Assembly: GCA_036346405.1 (NCBI GenBank)
Contig: CM070567.1
Coordinates: 45,309,633 to 45,373,632 of the forward strand
Reading direction: 5' to 3'
Length of the DNA stretch: 64,000 nt
Source of the DNA: Phyllostachys edulis
Taxonomy: Eukaryota > Streptophyta > Magnoliopsida > Poales > Poaceae
Position 1 is the stretch's first letter, and every line of letters begins with the position of its first letter. Positions 55,178 to 64,000 of this stretch are shown here, one piece after another. The notes under the pieces were generated by a model, which saw only the letters and a program-made list of their open reading frames with translations, was not told the DNA's origin and did no database searches. The position numbers and the translations under genes were made by a program.

Positions 55178-55879
55178 GGGGATTTCACACGAGAGGGACA
55201 GCTTCTTTATAAAATGTGTTGGAGTGTGAATGGAAAGTTTACTTGATGAATATAATGTTTGTTTGGTGAATGGGTAATTCACTTTGGTGGTTTTGTTGAG
55301 AAGTGAATGGGAAGTTCACTGGTTGTTTTAAAGCAATTGTTTATTTATTTACTATTCTTTTTAATTACGTATTTCAATCTATTTATTGTATTTATCATCA
55401 ATACTGCTTTCTGCAAAAGAGCCATACAGCTAATCCTTTGTTTCAGCCTTGCATGAATATTAATTGCATACTTTTTCCCCTATGACTTGTTGAGTACTTT
55501 ATGTGCTCATGACTTCAAATTCTGCTACTCAGTTTAAGAATATCAAGCTGCTTAAGAGTTCTTCGAAAAGGAGAGCTATGAAGACTTTGCGAATTAGGAG
55601 CCGTTCTCCACTCAATTGCATATGGGCATGTTGATTGGCCTTTCCAAGCTTTCCATTCCGTTGCAAGAGTTTATTTGTTTCTTTAGCCCTATGTAGCAAG
55701 TTAAGTAAACATTGACTACAAGGTCTAGTTATTATTACTATTTATTATTTTGATATCTTTTTAGTTAAATCGATAAATGGATGGTATTTCATCGATGTTT
55801 CCTATGTGAGCTAGCTACTGATCTGAGACTAGTTCAGAATACACGTAGGGTTTTAGATGTGTAAATCAGGGTCCTGACA
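55178..55879 (+). mobile_element. Inverted LTR fragment
   Basis: Complementary to the start of the 52668 LTR family (for example gaatataatgtttgtttggtg). It ends at gggtcctgacac, the complement of the LTR start. It therefore faces the opposite way from its neighbours. Confidence 0.8.
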
Positions 55880-56877
55880 CGGCGGCATGCTCAGCGGTAG
55901 AGACAGAGGGAAAAAGGAGTGGAACGGAGGATAGAACCTTGGAACACGGCGTGACGCACTTGGGAAGGCGAGGGCACTCACCGGCTGTTAGATTGGAGAT
56001 GAGGTGGCACGGTCGGTTTTGAGGAGGATGAGGTCGACGGCGACTCGATGACGCTTGGGTGAAGATGGTGAAAGCACCGAGTAGAACGTGGCATCGCTAG
56101 TCCAACAGCGAAGATAGCTTGAGCGGATGAGCTTTGAGGGCGATGAATTCCAATGAGGAAGACATTCAGAGGCGCTCGGTTTCTTTGGCAAAAACTAACG
56201 CAATGAGGATGGAATTGACGATGGTTTCTTGGGGATTCGAGAGAGGAACTCGAGGCAAAGATCAAGACGTGGGAGGCACGACTTATAAAGGTCGGGAAAG
56301 GGAGGATTTGTTAAGGGCACGTCAGTGCGGCTTTGTGTTCGACACAGACACAGGACAAATAGCTGTGAGGAAGAAGGAGACAGGCCGGCGGACAACACAT
56401 GACCACCGAGCAGAAAAAGAAAATGGAAGGCTAGTGTTGGCTTGGGCCAAAGTGCGGATGAAAGAAAGAAAGAGCGGGTCGGCTTGGCTGGGCCAGGAAA
56501 AAGGAAAGAAAAGGAGAAGGAAAAAGAGAAAAGAAATGGGCTGAAAGGAAAAGAGATGGGCCGAAGCAAAAGGAAATCAACCCAAAGAAAATCTGGAATA
56601 ATAAACGATTTCCAAATTTCTAAAAGAGATTAAAGAGAAATGAGCTCAAAGAAATAGCAAATAAATCCCAAAAAATCCTAGAAAATTCCAAAAAAATCTC
56701 TAGAACTCAAGGAACTGAAATAAAATAACTTTTAATTTAATTAAAGTTTAGATTATTCACATTAAATTGTTTTAATTTATAAACATTCAAATTAAGCTTT
56801 CACTTAAACAAGAAAATTCAAATGGTTACTTTTATTTTTAAAAGCTTCAAAAATGTTCCAAAATTTGGGATGTTACA
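55880..56877 (-). mobile_element. Gypsy LTR fragment, remaining part
   Basis: GC-rich then AT-rich, ending TTTGGGATGTTACA like the other LTRs of this family. A minus-strand TATA-like box (CTTTATAAG) lies near 56284-56292. Together with 52668-53848 it makes up one LTR, split by pol and an inverted piece. Confidence 0.75.
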
Positions 56878-57250
56878 ATCTCCAACTCCATTCCCCTGGC
56901 TAGCTCCACAACAGAGCTGAAGTCACGGAGCGGAGTGGCTCCCAACAAGTGTCGGTACTTAGGATTGAGGCCCCGACAGAACCTCTTGGCCTTCTGCAGA
57001 TCATCGTTCGCCACTGACGAAACAAAGCGAACCGGGTTGTTGAACTCAGCCTTGTACTTAGCAACGGACATCTTCCCCTAAACAAAGGTCGTCAAGGCAA
57101 CCTCCATCTTCTCAACGAAGGAATAGAGATAGAACTTTGTTGTGAACGAGTCAACAAAATCCTCGACGTCAAAACGCTGTCCCACTAGATGTTCGCCTGC
57201 CCTTTCAGCTACTCCGATTCTAATGATCCAGATCTTCCTAGAAAGCTAAC
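56878..57250 (-). pseudogene. Gypsy gag fragment
   Basis: Minus-strand gag core: F-V-D-S-F-T-T-K-F, a stop at the usual Gln, then MSVAKYKAEFNNPVRFVSS, FCRGLNPKYRHLLG and E-L-A-R-G-M-E-L-E. It touches the LTR end at 56877. It may be the target into which the LTR inserted, or a deletion junction. Confidence 0.8.
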
Positions 57251-57259
57251 GAGAATATC

Positions 57260-57850
57260 TAACTTTGCTATAATTTTACCAACCTCTGAATCTGAGCTTA
57301 AATACCCCAAATTGCCCCTACAAGGTTCTGCACCTAACCTTGATGAACTAAGGTAGACCAAAAACTAATTTCCCCCTAATCAAAATGATCTAAAAACTTA
57401 ACAACGACTAATCCATGGAAAAACCTAGTGATTAACAGGGTTTACCCTTAACGTTCTCGATGAATCATGGGAATCCAAGAAAACCTTCTCTTTTCCTTCA
57501 TTTTCTTCTCCTTCTCCTTCCTCCTCTCCTTCTCCCTGCTCTTATCCTCCTCGTTGGCCTCCATCTCTCACCGGTAGTAGCATCGGCAGTGACGCAAAGA
57601 CGACGCACCGCAGGGTGGCGACGCAGTAGTTGGCAAGAAAGTGATGATGCGCGTGAGGTCGAAGGGGAGGCGATATAGCGGGGGTGGCGGCTAGGGCAAG
57701 GCTACCATCCCCTCGGTCCTTTTATTGGCGCTGGCCCACCTTGGGCCTCGGTGCTGTGTACCGAAAGCCCATGGCCCAGGTATTCTCACTTTTCCGAAAA
57801 ACCCCAATCATTCTTTTAATTCTCTCTCTAAAGTGTTTCGGGATATTACA
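57260..57850 (-). mobile_element. Probable LTR fragment ending TTTCGGGATATTACA
   Basis: Ends in the same kind of word as the other gypsy LTRs here, and its CT-rich and GC-rich parts are LTR-like. No second copy is present in the window to confirm it. Confidence 0.4.
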
Positions 57851-58157
57851 GCCGTCGTCCTCCTCACCCGCGCCTCCCACCACCGCCTTCTCTCCTCCCC
57901 GAGGCACTTTGTCGCCGTCGTCTCATAACCCTAGCCATTGGGTCGCTTTTTTTTTTAATTTCATTTGTTTTTTGTTTTACTGTTGTAAATTAATTAATTA
58001 TGTAATAATTGTTTATTATAATTATAATATTTTTATTGTAATAATTATTTATTGTATCTATTTATGTAATAATTGTCGATAATTACGTTAGTTGCGATGT
58101 ATTGCGTTAATTGTCATTAATTGCGGTCTATTGCGTTAATTGTTGTCGAATGTGATC
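57851..58157. other. AT-rich DNA with short repeats
   Basis: Includes ttaattaatta and repeated attgcgttaattg words (58080-58140). No gene seen. Confidence 0.45.
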
Positions 58158-58512
58158 TGTTGTAGCTAAAAGACTAGACAGTGGGTACGGAGTAACCTCC
58201 GTACCCTTTGTCTTGAAGAAGGACTGAAAGGAGAGAGGGGCCAAAGACATGTATGAGTATGTGTATTGCTTGTGTATGAATGAGAGAGCCCCCGCTTGTT
58301 ACATGCCCATGGGGCTTTACTTATAGGGGCAAGAAGGGACATTTACCTTCTTGCCCCCATAGGCGAGAGAGAGAGAGATAGGGTATTTTAGGTACATTTG
58401 CCTAAAATGCACTATACAGACTAGGTTTACACATGTACGGTATCCCCGACGACACACCGGTATCCCTGACGACTCTAGGGTGCGGGGCACCCCTTGGTGC
58501 CCTGCTACGACA
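58158..58512 (-). repeat. LTR of the second Tat-type element
   Basis: Begins TGTTGTAGCTAAAAGACTAG and ends CTGCTACGACA, parallel to TGTCGTAGCAAAAAGGACTAG and CCTACGACA of the first element. A minus-strand TATA-like box (CCTATAAGTA) lies near 58318-58327. On its inner side the minus strand reads gacgagggagt, a likely polypurine tract. Confidence 0.75.
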
Positions 58513-58699
58513 ACTCCCTCGTCTGTGTGGGCCGAGGTCGCGAGGACAGGTCCCATGGTCCCGAGGGGCGAGCGGACGCAATCTTGTCGCCCCCGGCCCC
58601 TCAGGAGTCGGGATACTCCGGGGAAACGTAGGTGAACCGATGAAGGGGTCCCTGAGCCGGCCGATGGTGTGCCGGAGGAAGATCCATGTCGAGGCCGCC

Positions 58700-59150
58700 C
58701 TCGCTGAGGCCATAGCCTCGAGGCAGGCAGCGGGCAGTGGAGGAGCCCGTGCGGGCGAAGTCGGGGCAGAGTCACCCCAGCCCCCCCGAGGCATGGGCCT
58801 CGAGGCGGGCGGCGTGTCGGGGCCACCCCGCCGAGGCTATAGCCTCGAGGCGGGCGAGGCGGTCGGCGATGAGCCGCCCCACCAAGGCATGGGCCTCGAG
58901 GCGGGTGGTAGGCGAAATCGGTCTTGAGTCGCCCCACCGAGGCATGGGCCTCGAGGCGGGTGGTAGGCGAAATCGGTCTTGAACGCCCACCGAGGCATGG
59001 GCCTCGAGGCGGTGCTCAGGGCCGCCCGCCGAGGCTATAGACTCGAGGCGTATATGGTGAAGTCGGCGTGAGCCGCCCCACCGAGGCATGGGCCTCGAGG
59101 CGGGCGATCTTGTCGGGGCCGCCCGAGGCTATAGCCTCGAGGCGAGCGAC
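58700..59150 (+). repeat. Irregular 50-60-bp array with palindromic cores
   Basis: About nine units, alternating between two palindromes: gaggcatgggcctcgagg and gaggctatagcctcgagg. Spacers include gggtggtaggcgaaatcggt. Spacing is variable. Confidence 0.75.
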
Positions 59151-59344
59151 CGTGGTGGCGGAGCTCAGGCGCCATGGCGATCCATCGCTTCAATTTGATC
59201 GTTTCTTTGGTGTGACCGTTTGAGATGCTCCTGTTGGGGGCCTGGTACCATCCCCCCTTTGTCCGCTCCTAGTCAAGCATCCCCGTGACTTGGAGGGGCG
59301 CGATAGGGTTTTGCCCTCTTGCCTGAGGAGTAACCGTCGGGCTC

Positions 59345-59770
59345 GTTTGAAAGGGCAAAAGCTAGCGAGGGGGAGGCGAAGCCAATCGTCATCCGCCAAC
59401 TTTCTTTGTTTGGGCTCATTTGAGAGCCTAGAAGCTAGCGAGGGGGAGGCGAAGCCAATCGCCGTCCCCCAACTTTCTTTGCTTGGGCTCATTTGAGATC
59501 CCAGAAGCTAGCGGGGGGAGGCGAAGCCGATCGCCGTCCCCCAACTTTCTTTGCTTAGGCTCGTTTGAGTGCCTAGAAGCTAGCGAGGGGGAGACAAAGC
59601 CGATCGTCGTCCCCTAACTTTCTTTGCTTGGGCTCATTTCAGAGCCCAGAAGCTAGCGAGGGGGAGGCGCAGCCGATCACCGTCCCCCAACTTTCTTTGC
59701 TTGGGCTCGTTTCAGAGCACATAAGCTAGCGAGGGGGAGGCGAGGCCGATCGCCGTCCCCCAACTTTCAA
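59345..59770 (+). repeat. 73-bp tandem array (6 copies)
   Basis: gctagcg words at 59361, 59434, 59507, 59579, 59652 and 59724. Each unit has cgagggggaggcgaagcc, a gccgtcccccaactttcttt word and gcttgggctcattt. It corresponds to the 75-bp array of the first Tat element. Confidence 0.88.
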
Positions 59771-60060
59771 CCTCGGGCATTCGCTTTGCGGGTGTGCAGC
59801 GGTAGGAAATGGGGTTTTGGGTGGTTTTTAAAGCTCCTGGATAGGTGTGCAAGGGAGAGGGTCCTATTGTGATGCACGCTCACCCGAAGCGAGAGAAACG
59901 CATGGGTGCGTACATGCCAGGCTTTGATCCAACAAACTGTCTGAACCCGTTCGCCCTCCCTACCACTAGCAGCAATCATTCCTAGCTAGACTAGCTTCTA
60001 AGTGCCGCCTGACCTTTGCTGACCTAGCCGTTGTTCGCGAGTAGGGTTGCGCGCTGGGTG
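59771..60060. other. Spacer between arrays, no gene
   Basis: Non-repetitive DNA inside the second Tat-type element. Nothing recognisable. Confidence 0.5.
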
Positions 60061-62069
60061 CGATATGAGATCTCTCCGCTGGGGCGAGGCCCTCGCGGCG
60101 GGAGACTCCCTAGTTGCCGAGGCAGGGCCTCTGAAAAGACTAGGGGTGCGCATTTGAGTGCGATATGAGATGTCTCCGCTGGGGCGAGGCCCTCGTGGCG
60201 AGAGACTCCCTAGTCGCCGAGGCGGGGCCTCCGGAATGACTAGGGGGTGCGCGTTTGAGTGCGATATGATATGTCTCCGCCGGGGCGAGGCCCTCGCGGC
60301 GGGAGACTCCCTAGTTGCCGAGGCGGGGCCTCCGGAACGACTAGGGGGTACGCGTTTGAGCGCGATATGAGATGTCTCTGCCGGGGCGAGGCCCTCGCAG
60401 CGGGAGACTCCCTAGTCGCCGATGCGGGGCCTCCAGAATGACTAGGGGGTGCGCGTTTGAGCGCGATAAGAGATGTCTCCGCCAGGGCGAGGCCCTCACA
60501 GCGGGAGACTCACTAGTCGCCGAGGCAGGGCCTCCGAAAAGACTTGGGGTGCGCGTTTGAGCGCGATATGAGATGTCTCCGCCGGGGCGAGGCCCTCGCG
60601 GCGGGAGACTCCCTAGTCGCCGAGGCGGGGCCTCCGGAACGACTAGGGGTGCACATTGGAGCGTGATTTGAGATGTCTCTCCGTCAGGGCGAGGCCCTCG
60701 CGGTGGGAGACTCTCTAGTTGCCGAGGCGGGGCCTCTAGAACAACTAGGGGTGCGCGTTGGAGCGCGATTTGAGATGTCTCCCCACCGGGGCGAGGCCCA
60801 CGCGGCGGAAGACTTCCTAGTCACCGAGGCGGGGCCTCCAGAACGACTAGGGGTGCGCGTTTGAGCGCGATATGAGATGTCTCTGCCGGGGCGAGGCCTT
60901 CGTGGCTGGAGACCCCCTAGTCACCGAGGCGGGGCCTCCGGAACGACTAGGGGTGCGCGTTGGAGCACGATTTGAGATGTCTCTCCGCTAGGGCGAGGCC
61001 CTCGCGGCGGGAAACTCCCTAGTCGCCGAGGCGGGGCCTCCGGAACGACTAGGAGTGTGCGTTGGAGTGCGATTTGAGATGTCTCTCTACTGGGGCGAGG
61101 CCTTCGCGGTGGGAGACTCCCTAGTTGCTGAGGCGGGGCCTCCTGAATGACTAGGGGTGTGCGTTGGAGTGGGATTTGAGATGTCTCTCCACCGGGGCGA
61201 GGCCCTCGCGGCGGAAGACTCCCTAGTTGCCGAGGCAGGGGCTCCGGAATGACTAATGGTGCGCATTTGAGCGCGATATGAGATGTCTCCACCGGGGCGA
61301 GGCCCTCACAGCTGGAGAGCCCCTAGTCGCCGAGGCAGGGCCTTCGGAATGACTAGGGGTGCGCGTTGGAGCGCAATTGGAGATGTCTCTCCGCCGGGGC
61401 GAGGCCCTCGCGGCGGAAGACTCCCTAGTCGCCAAGGCGGGGCCTTTGGAACGACTAGGGGTGCACGTTGGAGCGCGATTTGAGATGTCTCTCCCCCGGG
61501 GCGAGGCCCTCGCGGCGGGAGACTCCCTAGTCGCCGAGGCGGGGCCTCTAGAACGACTAGGGGTGCGTGTTGGAGCGCGATTTGAGATGTCTCTCCGCCG
61601 GGCGAGGCCCTTGCGACGGGAGACTCCCTAGTCACCGAGGCGGGGCCTCCGGAACGACTAGGGGTACGCGTTGGAGCGCGATTTGAGATGTCTCACCGCC
61701 GAGGCGAGGCCCTCGCGGCGGGAGTCTCCCTAGTCGCCGAGGCGGGGCCTCCGGAATGACTAAGGGTGCGCGTTTGAGCGCGATATGAGATGTTTCTGCC
61801 GGGGCGAGGCCCTCGCGGCTGGAGACCCCCTAGTCGCCGAGGTTGGGCCTCCAGAACGGCTAGGGGTGCGCGTTGGAGCGCGATTTGAGATGTCTCTTCG
61901 CCGGCGCGAGGCCCTCGCGGCGGGAGACTCCCTAGTCGCCGAGGCGAGGCCTCTAGAATGACTAGGGGTGCGTGTTGGAGCATGATTTGATATGTCTCTC
62001 CACCGGGGCAAGGCCCTCGCGGCGGGAGACTCCCTAGTCGCCGAGGCGGGGCCTCCAAAACGACTAAGT
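60061..62069 (+). repeat. 101-bp tandem array (20 copies, two monomer types)
   Basis: Monomers begin near 60062, 60161, 60262, 60364, 60465, 60564, 60665, 60766, 60869, 60969, 61070, 61173, 61274, 61373, 61478, 61579, 61680, 61780, 61880 and 61983. Shared words are ggggcgaggccctcgcggcg, agactccctagtcgcc and gaggcggggcctcc. Type A has gtttgagcgcgatatgag. Type B has gttggagcgcgatttgag and one extra ct in gtctctccgcc. A fifth array-like component in Tat elements is unusual at this copy number. Confidence 0.92.
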
Positions 62070-62099
62070 CTTTATGGGATTTTTTTATTTTTTTTAAAT

Positions 62100-62370
62100 A
62101 CCTCACACCCGCCGGGGTGAGCTAGTGTGCACCGGGGCTCAGGGCCATACGTGGCGCCTTTTTTATACACTTCACACCCCGGAGGGTGAGTTAGTGTGCA
62201 CCGGGGCTCGGGGCCATGTGCGGCGTCTTTTTTATACACTTTACACCCCGGAGGGTGAGTTAGTGTGCACCGGGCTCGGGGCCATGCTGCGCGTCTTTTT
62301 ATACACTTCACACCCGGAGGGTGAGTTAGTGTGCACTGGGCTCGGGGCTATGCTTGGCGTCTTTGTGGGC
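62100..62370 (+). repeat. 68-bp tandem array (4 copies)
   Basis: Units contain gtgtgcaccggggctcgggg, ccatgtgcggcgtcttttt and tatacacttcacaccccgga. They match the 68-bp array of the first Tat element in order and wording. Confidence 0.88.
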
Positions 62371-62577
62371 CCACTAAAGGCATGCCTTTCCTTATGCAAA
62401 GTAGACTAGATGCGAAAATGATTTAGATTTAATGAGCTTCTTTTGTACATGCTACAACACAAACAGATACTCTGTTAGCCTCCACTATGCTAATTGATCT
62501 CACCCGACGAAGTAACACTGCTATACCTAATATTGGTGGGTTCTGACAGTTATTTTGCTAAGCTTTTCTAGTACTAA
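62371..62577. other. Unassigned DNA; possible intron
   Basis: Non-repetitive DNA after the last array. It ends with tactaactgatttcacag, which looks like a branch point plus 3' splice site. Confidence 0.35.
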
Positions 62578-62589
62578 CTGATTTCACAG

Positions 62590-62720
62590 GCCTCAGCACC
62601 ACGAGCCATGAGCACTATGACAATCAAAAGCTATGTTAATGACATGTCCAACACTGAGAATGCTATGCCAAGTGAAAATCAAGCTCCAGGGCGCGGCTCT
62701 AAGTGGAAACTGAAAACTTA
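62590..62720 (+). other. Possible host exon fragment
   Basis: After the splice-acceptor-like cag at 62588-62590, an open stretch reads A-S-A-P-R-A-M-S-T-M-T-I-K-S-Y-V-N-D-M and runs to a stop near 62720. No family is recognised. Isolated among repeats, it could be a captured gene fragment or the edge of a broken host gene. Confidence 0.3.
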
Positions 62721-62764
62721 GTGATTTCGGGGTTCCTGAAATTCTGCAGTTTACACTACCCAAT

Positions 62765-63100
62765 CCTTGCATAATAAATGCAGTAGTGAGAACCTACAGG
62801 GGCTCTGGAGTTGGCACCGGAGACGCCAGGGGGGCTCCGAAGTGGCCGTAGCGGGCGGAGAGGCGCGGTGTCCCTTGGGCGCCCCGAGGTGGCCGAAGCG
62901 GGCGTGGAGCCGAGGCATCCTGAGGGCGCCCCGAGGTGGTGGCTGTGGCGAGGAAGGGGCCGCGCTTGGCCTCCGGAGGTGCCGATGAAGGGGAAGGGGG
63001 CCTCTCGACGGTGGGTGCGTGCTCCAAGGTGTGGTAGGCGGGGACCTTCGGAAGTGGCGCGAAGGTGAATGCGGAGCAGGCGAGGGGGCCCGAACGGGAT
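62765..63100. other. GC-rich segment with short internal repeats
   Basis: Repeats of gggcgccccgaggtggc and gccgaagcgggcg. Open frames on both strands look like composition effects. No element could be assigned. Confidence 0.4.
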
Positions 63101-64000
63101 TGAAGGACCGGAAAGGCGACTAGAGGGGGGGTGAATAGGAGCACCTAATCTTTTTCGCAAAGAATGGATTCAACTTGTAAATCACTCCAATAGCTATGAG
63201 AGCTATGAAGATCAATGATTAAGCACAGAGGAAGTCTTATGTTGAATCCACTCCTCACCCCCAAAGCTCAGAAAACAAAAACGAGGAAGAACCGAAGAAA
63301 TCAGGACAATCGGTACAACCACAGTAAAGCGGCGGTTGTACCAAGCAGATCAAGACAACCGCAGCAGTTAAGCCCGGTTCATCCGATTGTCCTGGAACAG
63401 GCAAGATCCGCTCGGTTTTCAAAACGAAAAGCGACGTAACTTTTGAACCGCTTGGCCAAACTCTACGAGATTTGAACCACACCTTCCTAACGATACTAGG
63501 AACCTATTCCAATCAAAAATTTCAGAGATCCATTCCAAGGTTCCTATCTTTTTGCATTTGAACGAAGAAGGATGCGAAACCGGGCAAGAACAAACCTCTA
63601 ATCCAATCACTTGCTCGTGGATGATTGATGATCTAGATCACCCTAGATGTATTCCCACACGTCATAGCAAGGTAGATTGGGGTAAGAAACAACCAGAGAA
63701 ACAAAGGATCAAGAAATCTTCAAAAAGAGGTCATCGAAGAAAGAAATGACAGAGAGCTCAAATATGAAACACACACCATCTCATATTGATCTAGAGGAAG
63801 AGAGATACATGATTGATACAAGAGGAATGATTACAAGCTTTCATCTCATCCTCTCCCACTCTCAAACCTCAAGAACACACACTCATCCATTCTTGAGGAG
63901 GGAAGCAACGAAGGGACAAGCAGGGAGCACCCACTGCCTCCACCAACACTCTCAACCACTAAAGCCTAAAGCAAAAACAGCCACTAAAGACTCTTTTGAC
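63101..64000. mobile_element. Start of a copia-type LTR (SIRE-like), runs out of the window
   Basis: tgaaggaccggaaaggcgac followed by tagagggggggtgaatag is an opening I associate with SIRE/Maximus-type LTRs in grasses. The rest is non-coding with LTR-like composition, including repeats of acaaccgc near 63315-63360. The other LTR and the internal region are outside the window, so the call rests on this opening. Confidence 0.5.

Larger units (their letters stand above)
58158..62370 (-). mobile_element. 3' portion of a second Tat-type element
   Basis: An LTR related to the first Tat LTR (58158-58512) is followed by four tandem arrays, two of them homologous to arrays in the first element. Pol, gag and the antisense gene are absent: only about 190 bp separates the LTR from the first array. 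Beyond 62370 the sequence is unrelated, so the element is truncated there. Confidence 0.75.

Noticed and set aside
58317..58937. 206-codon minus-strand and 164-codon plus-strand open frames
   Set aside because: They run across an LTR and a palindromic GC-rich array and show no domain.
60061..62069. CRISPR-like appearance of regular direct repeats
   Set aside because: Units are contiguous with no unique spacers, and the context is a plant retrotransposon, so it is an ordinary tandem array.
60061..62106. Several open frames of 60-137 codons on both strands
   Set aside because: All are read-through of the 101-bp repeat units, and the proteins are repeats of the monomer with no recognisable domain.
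62756..63160. 134-codon minus-strand open frame
   Set aside because: It lies in a GC-rich stretch with internal short repeats, is Pro/Arg-rich, and crosses the apparent start of a copia LTR.
1..64000. tRNA, rRNA or organelle genes
   Set aside because: None was recognised. Sequences resembling tRNA ends are the retrotransposon primer-binding sites.

Overview
This is plant nuclear DNA, almost certainly from a grass (Poaceae). The basis is a ZmPK1-type lectin receptor kinase with no introns, Tourist MITEs, a CACTA end with 'cacagacggt' subterminal repeats, Tat, Tekay-like and chromodomain gypsy elements, copia elements, and Mutator-like elements with 9-bp target duplications. I cannot name the species. 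The window is a dense nest of transposable elements. It holds one convincing intact host gene, an 803-codon S-domain receptor-like kinase on the minus strand at 14422-16833.

Layout. 1-619 is a CACTA end, and 620-1390 is a truncated LTR. 1708-12980 is a Mutator-like element (9-bp TSD AGTTGAGCA) split by a 9-kb gag-only gypsy element with 3.5-kb LTRs (2670-11693). 13820-16833 is the kinase gene, with a relic of a tandem duplicate behind its stop codon. About 17040-32229 is a copia element that keeps only gag. Inside its gag sits a complete-length 11.3-kb Tat gypsy element (18691-29948, TSD ATAAT). That element has minus-strand gag-pol, three tandem arrays, and a spliced plus-strand antisense gene with its own TATA box, introns, coiled coil and poly(A) signal.

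32768-45766 is a chromodomain gypsy element. Its integrase is split by a solo LTR (35520-44209, TSD AAGTG), which is itself split by a second solo LTR (38341-42995, TSD TTGAA). The 3' end of the chromodomain element and its flank are duplicated at 46.4-47.2 kb. 47631-47770 is a small MULE-type MITE. 48099-50846 is a Pack-MULE (TSD TTTCTACCG) that appears to carry the last exon and 3' UTR of a host gene. 51.9-57.9 kb is a scrambled mosaic of copia, LTR and gypsy fragments. 58158-about 62370 is the 3' end of a second Tat element: one LTR and four tandem arrays, including about twenty 101-bp monomers. 62.4-63.1 kb holds an exon-like segment and GC-rich DNA, and 63101-64000 is the start of a copia-type LTR running out of the window.

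Function and history. Apart from the receptor kinase, every coding segment recognised is selfish-element sequence, and all of it carries stops, frameshifts or deletions. The nesting order gives a relative history: host elements first, then insertions into their gag or integrase, then LTR-LTR recombination leaving solo LTRs, then MITEs. The most unusual items are the spliced antisense gene in the Tat element, the Pack-MULE chimera ending in a Hub1-interaction-like motif, and the 101-bp array with two interspersed monomer types.
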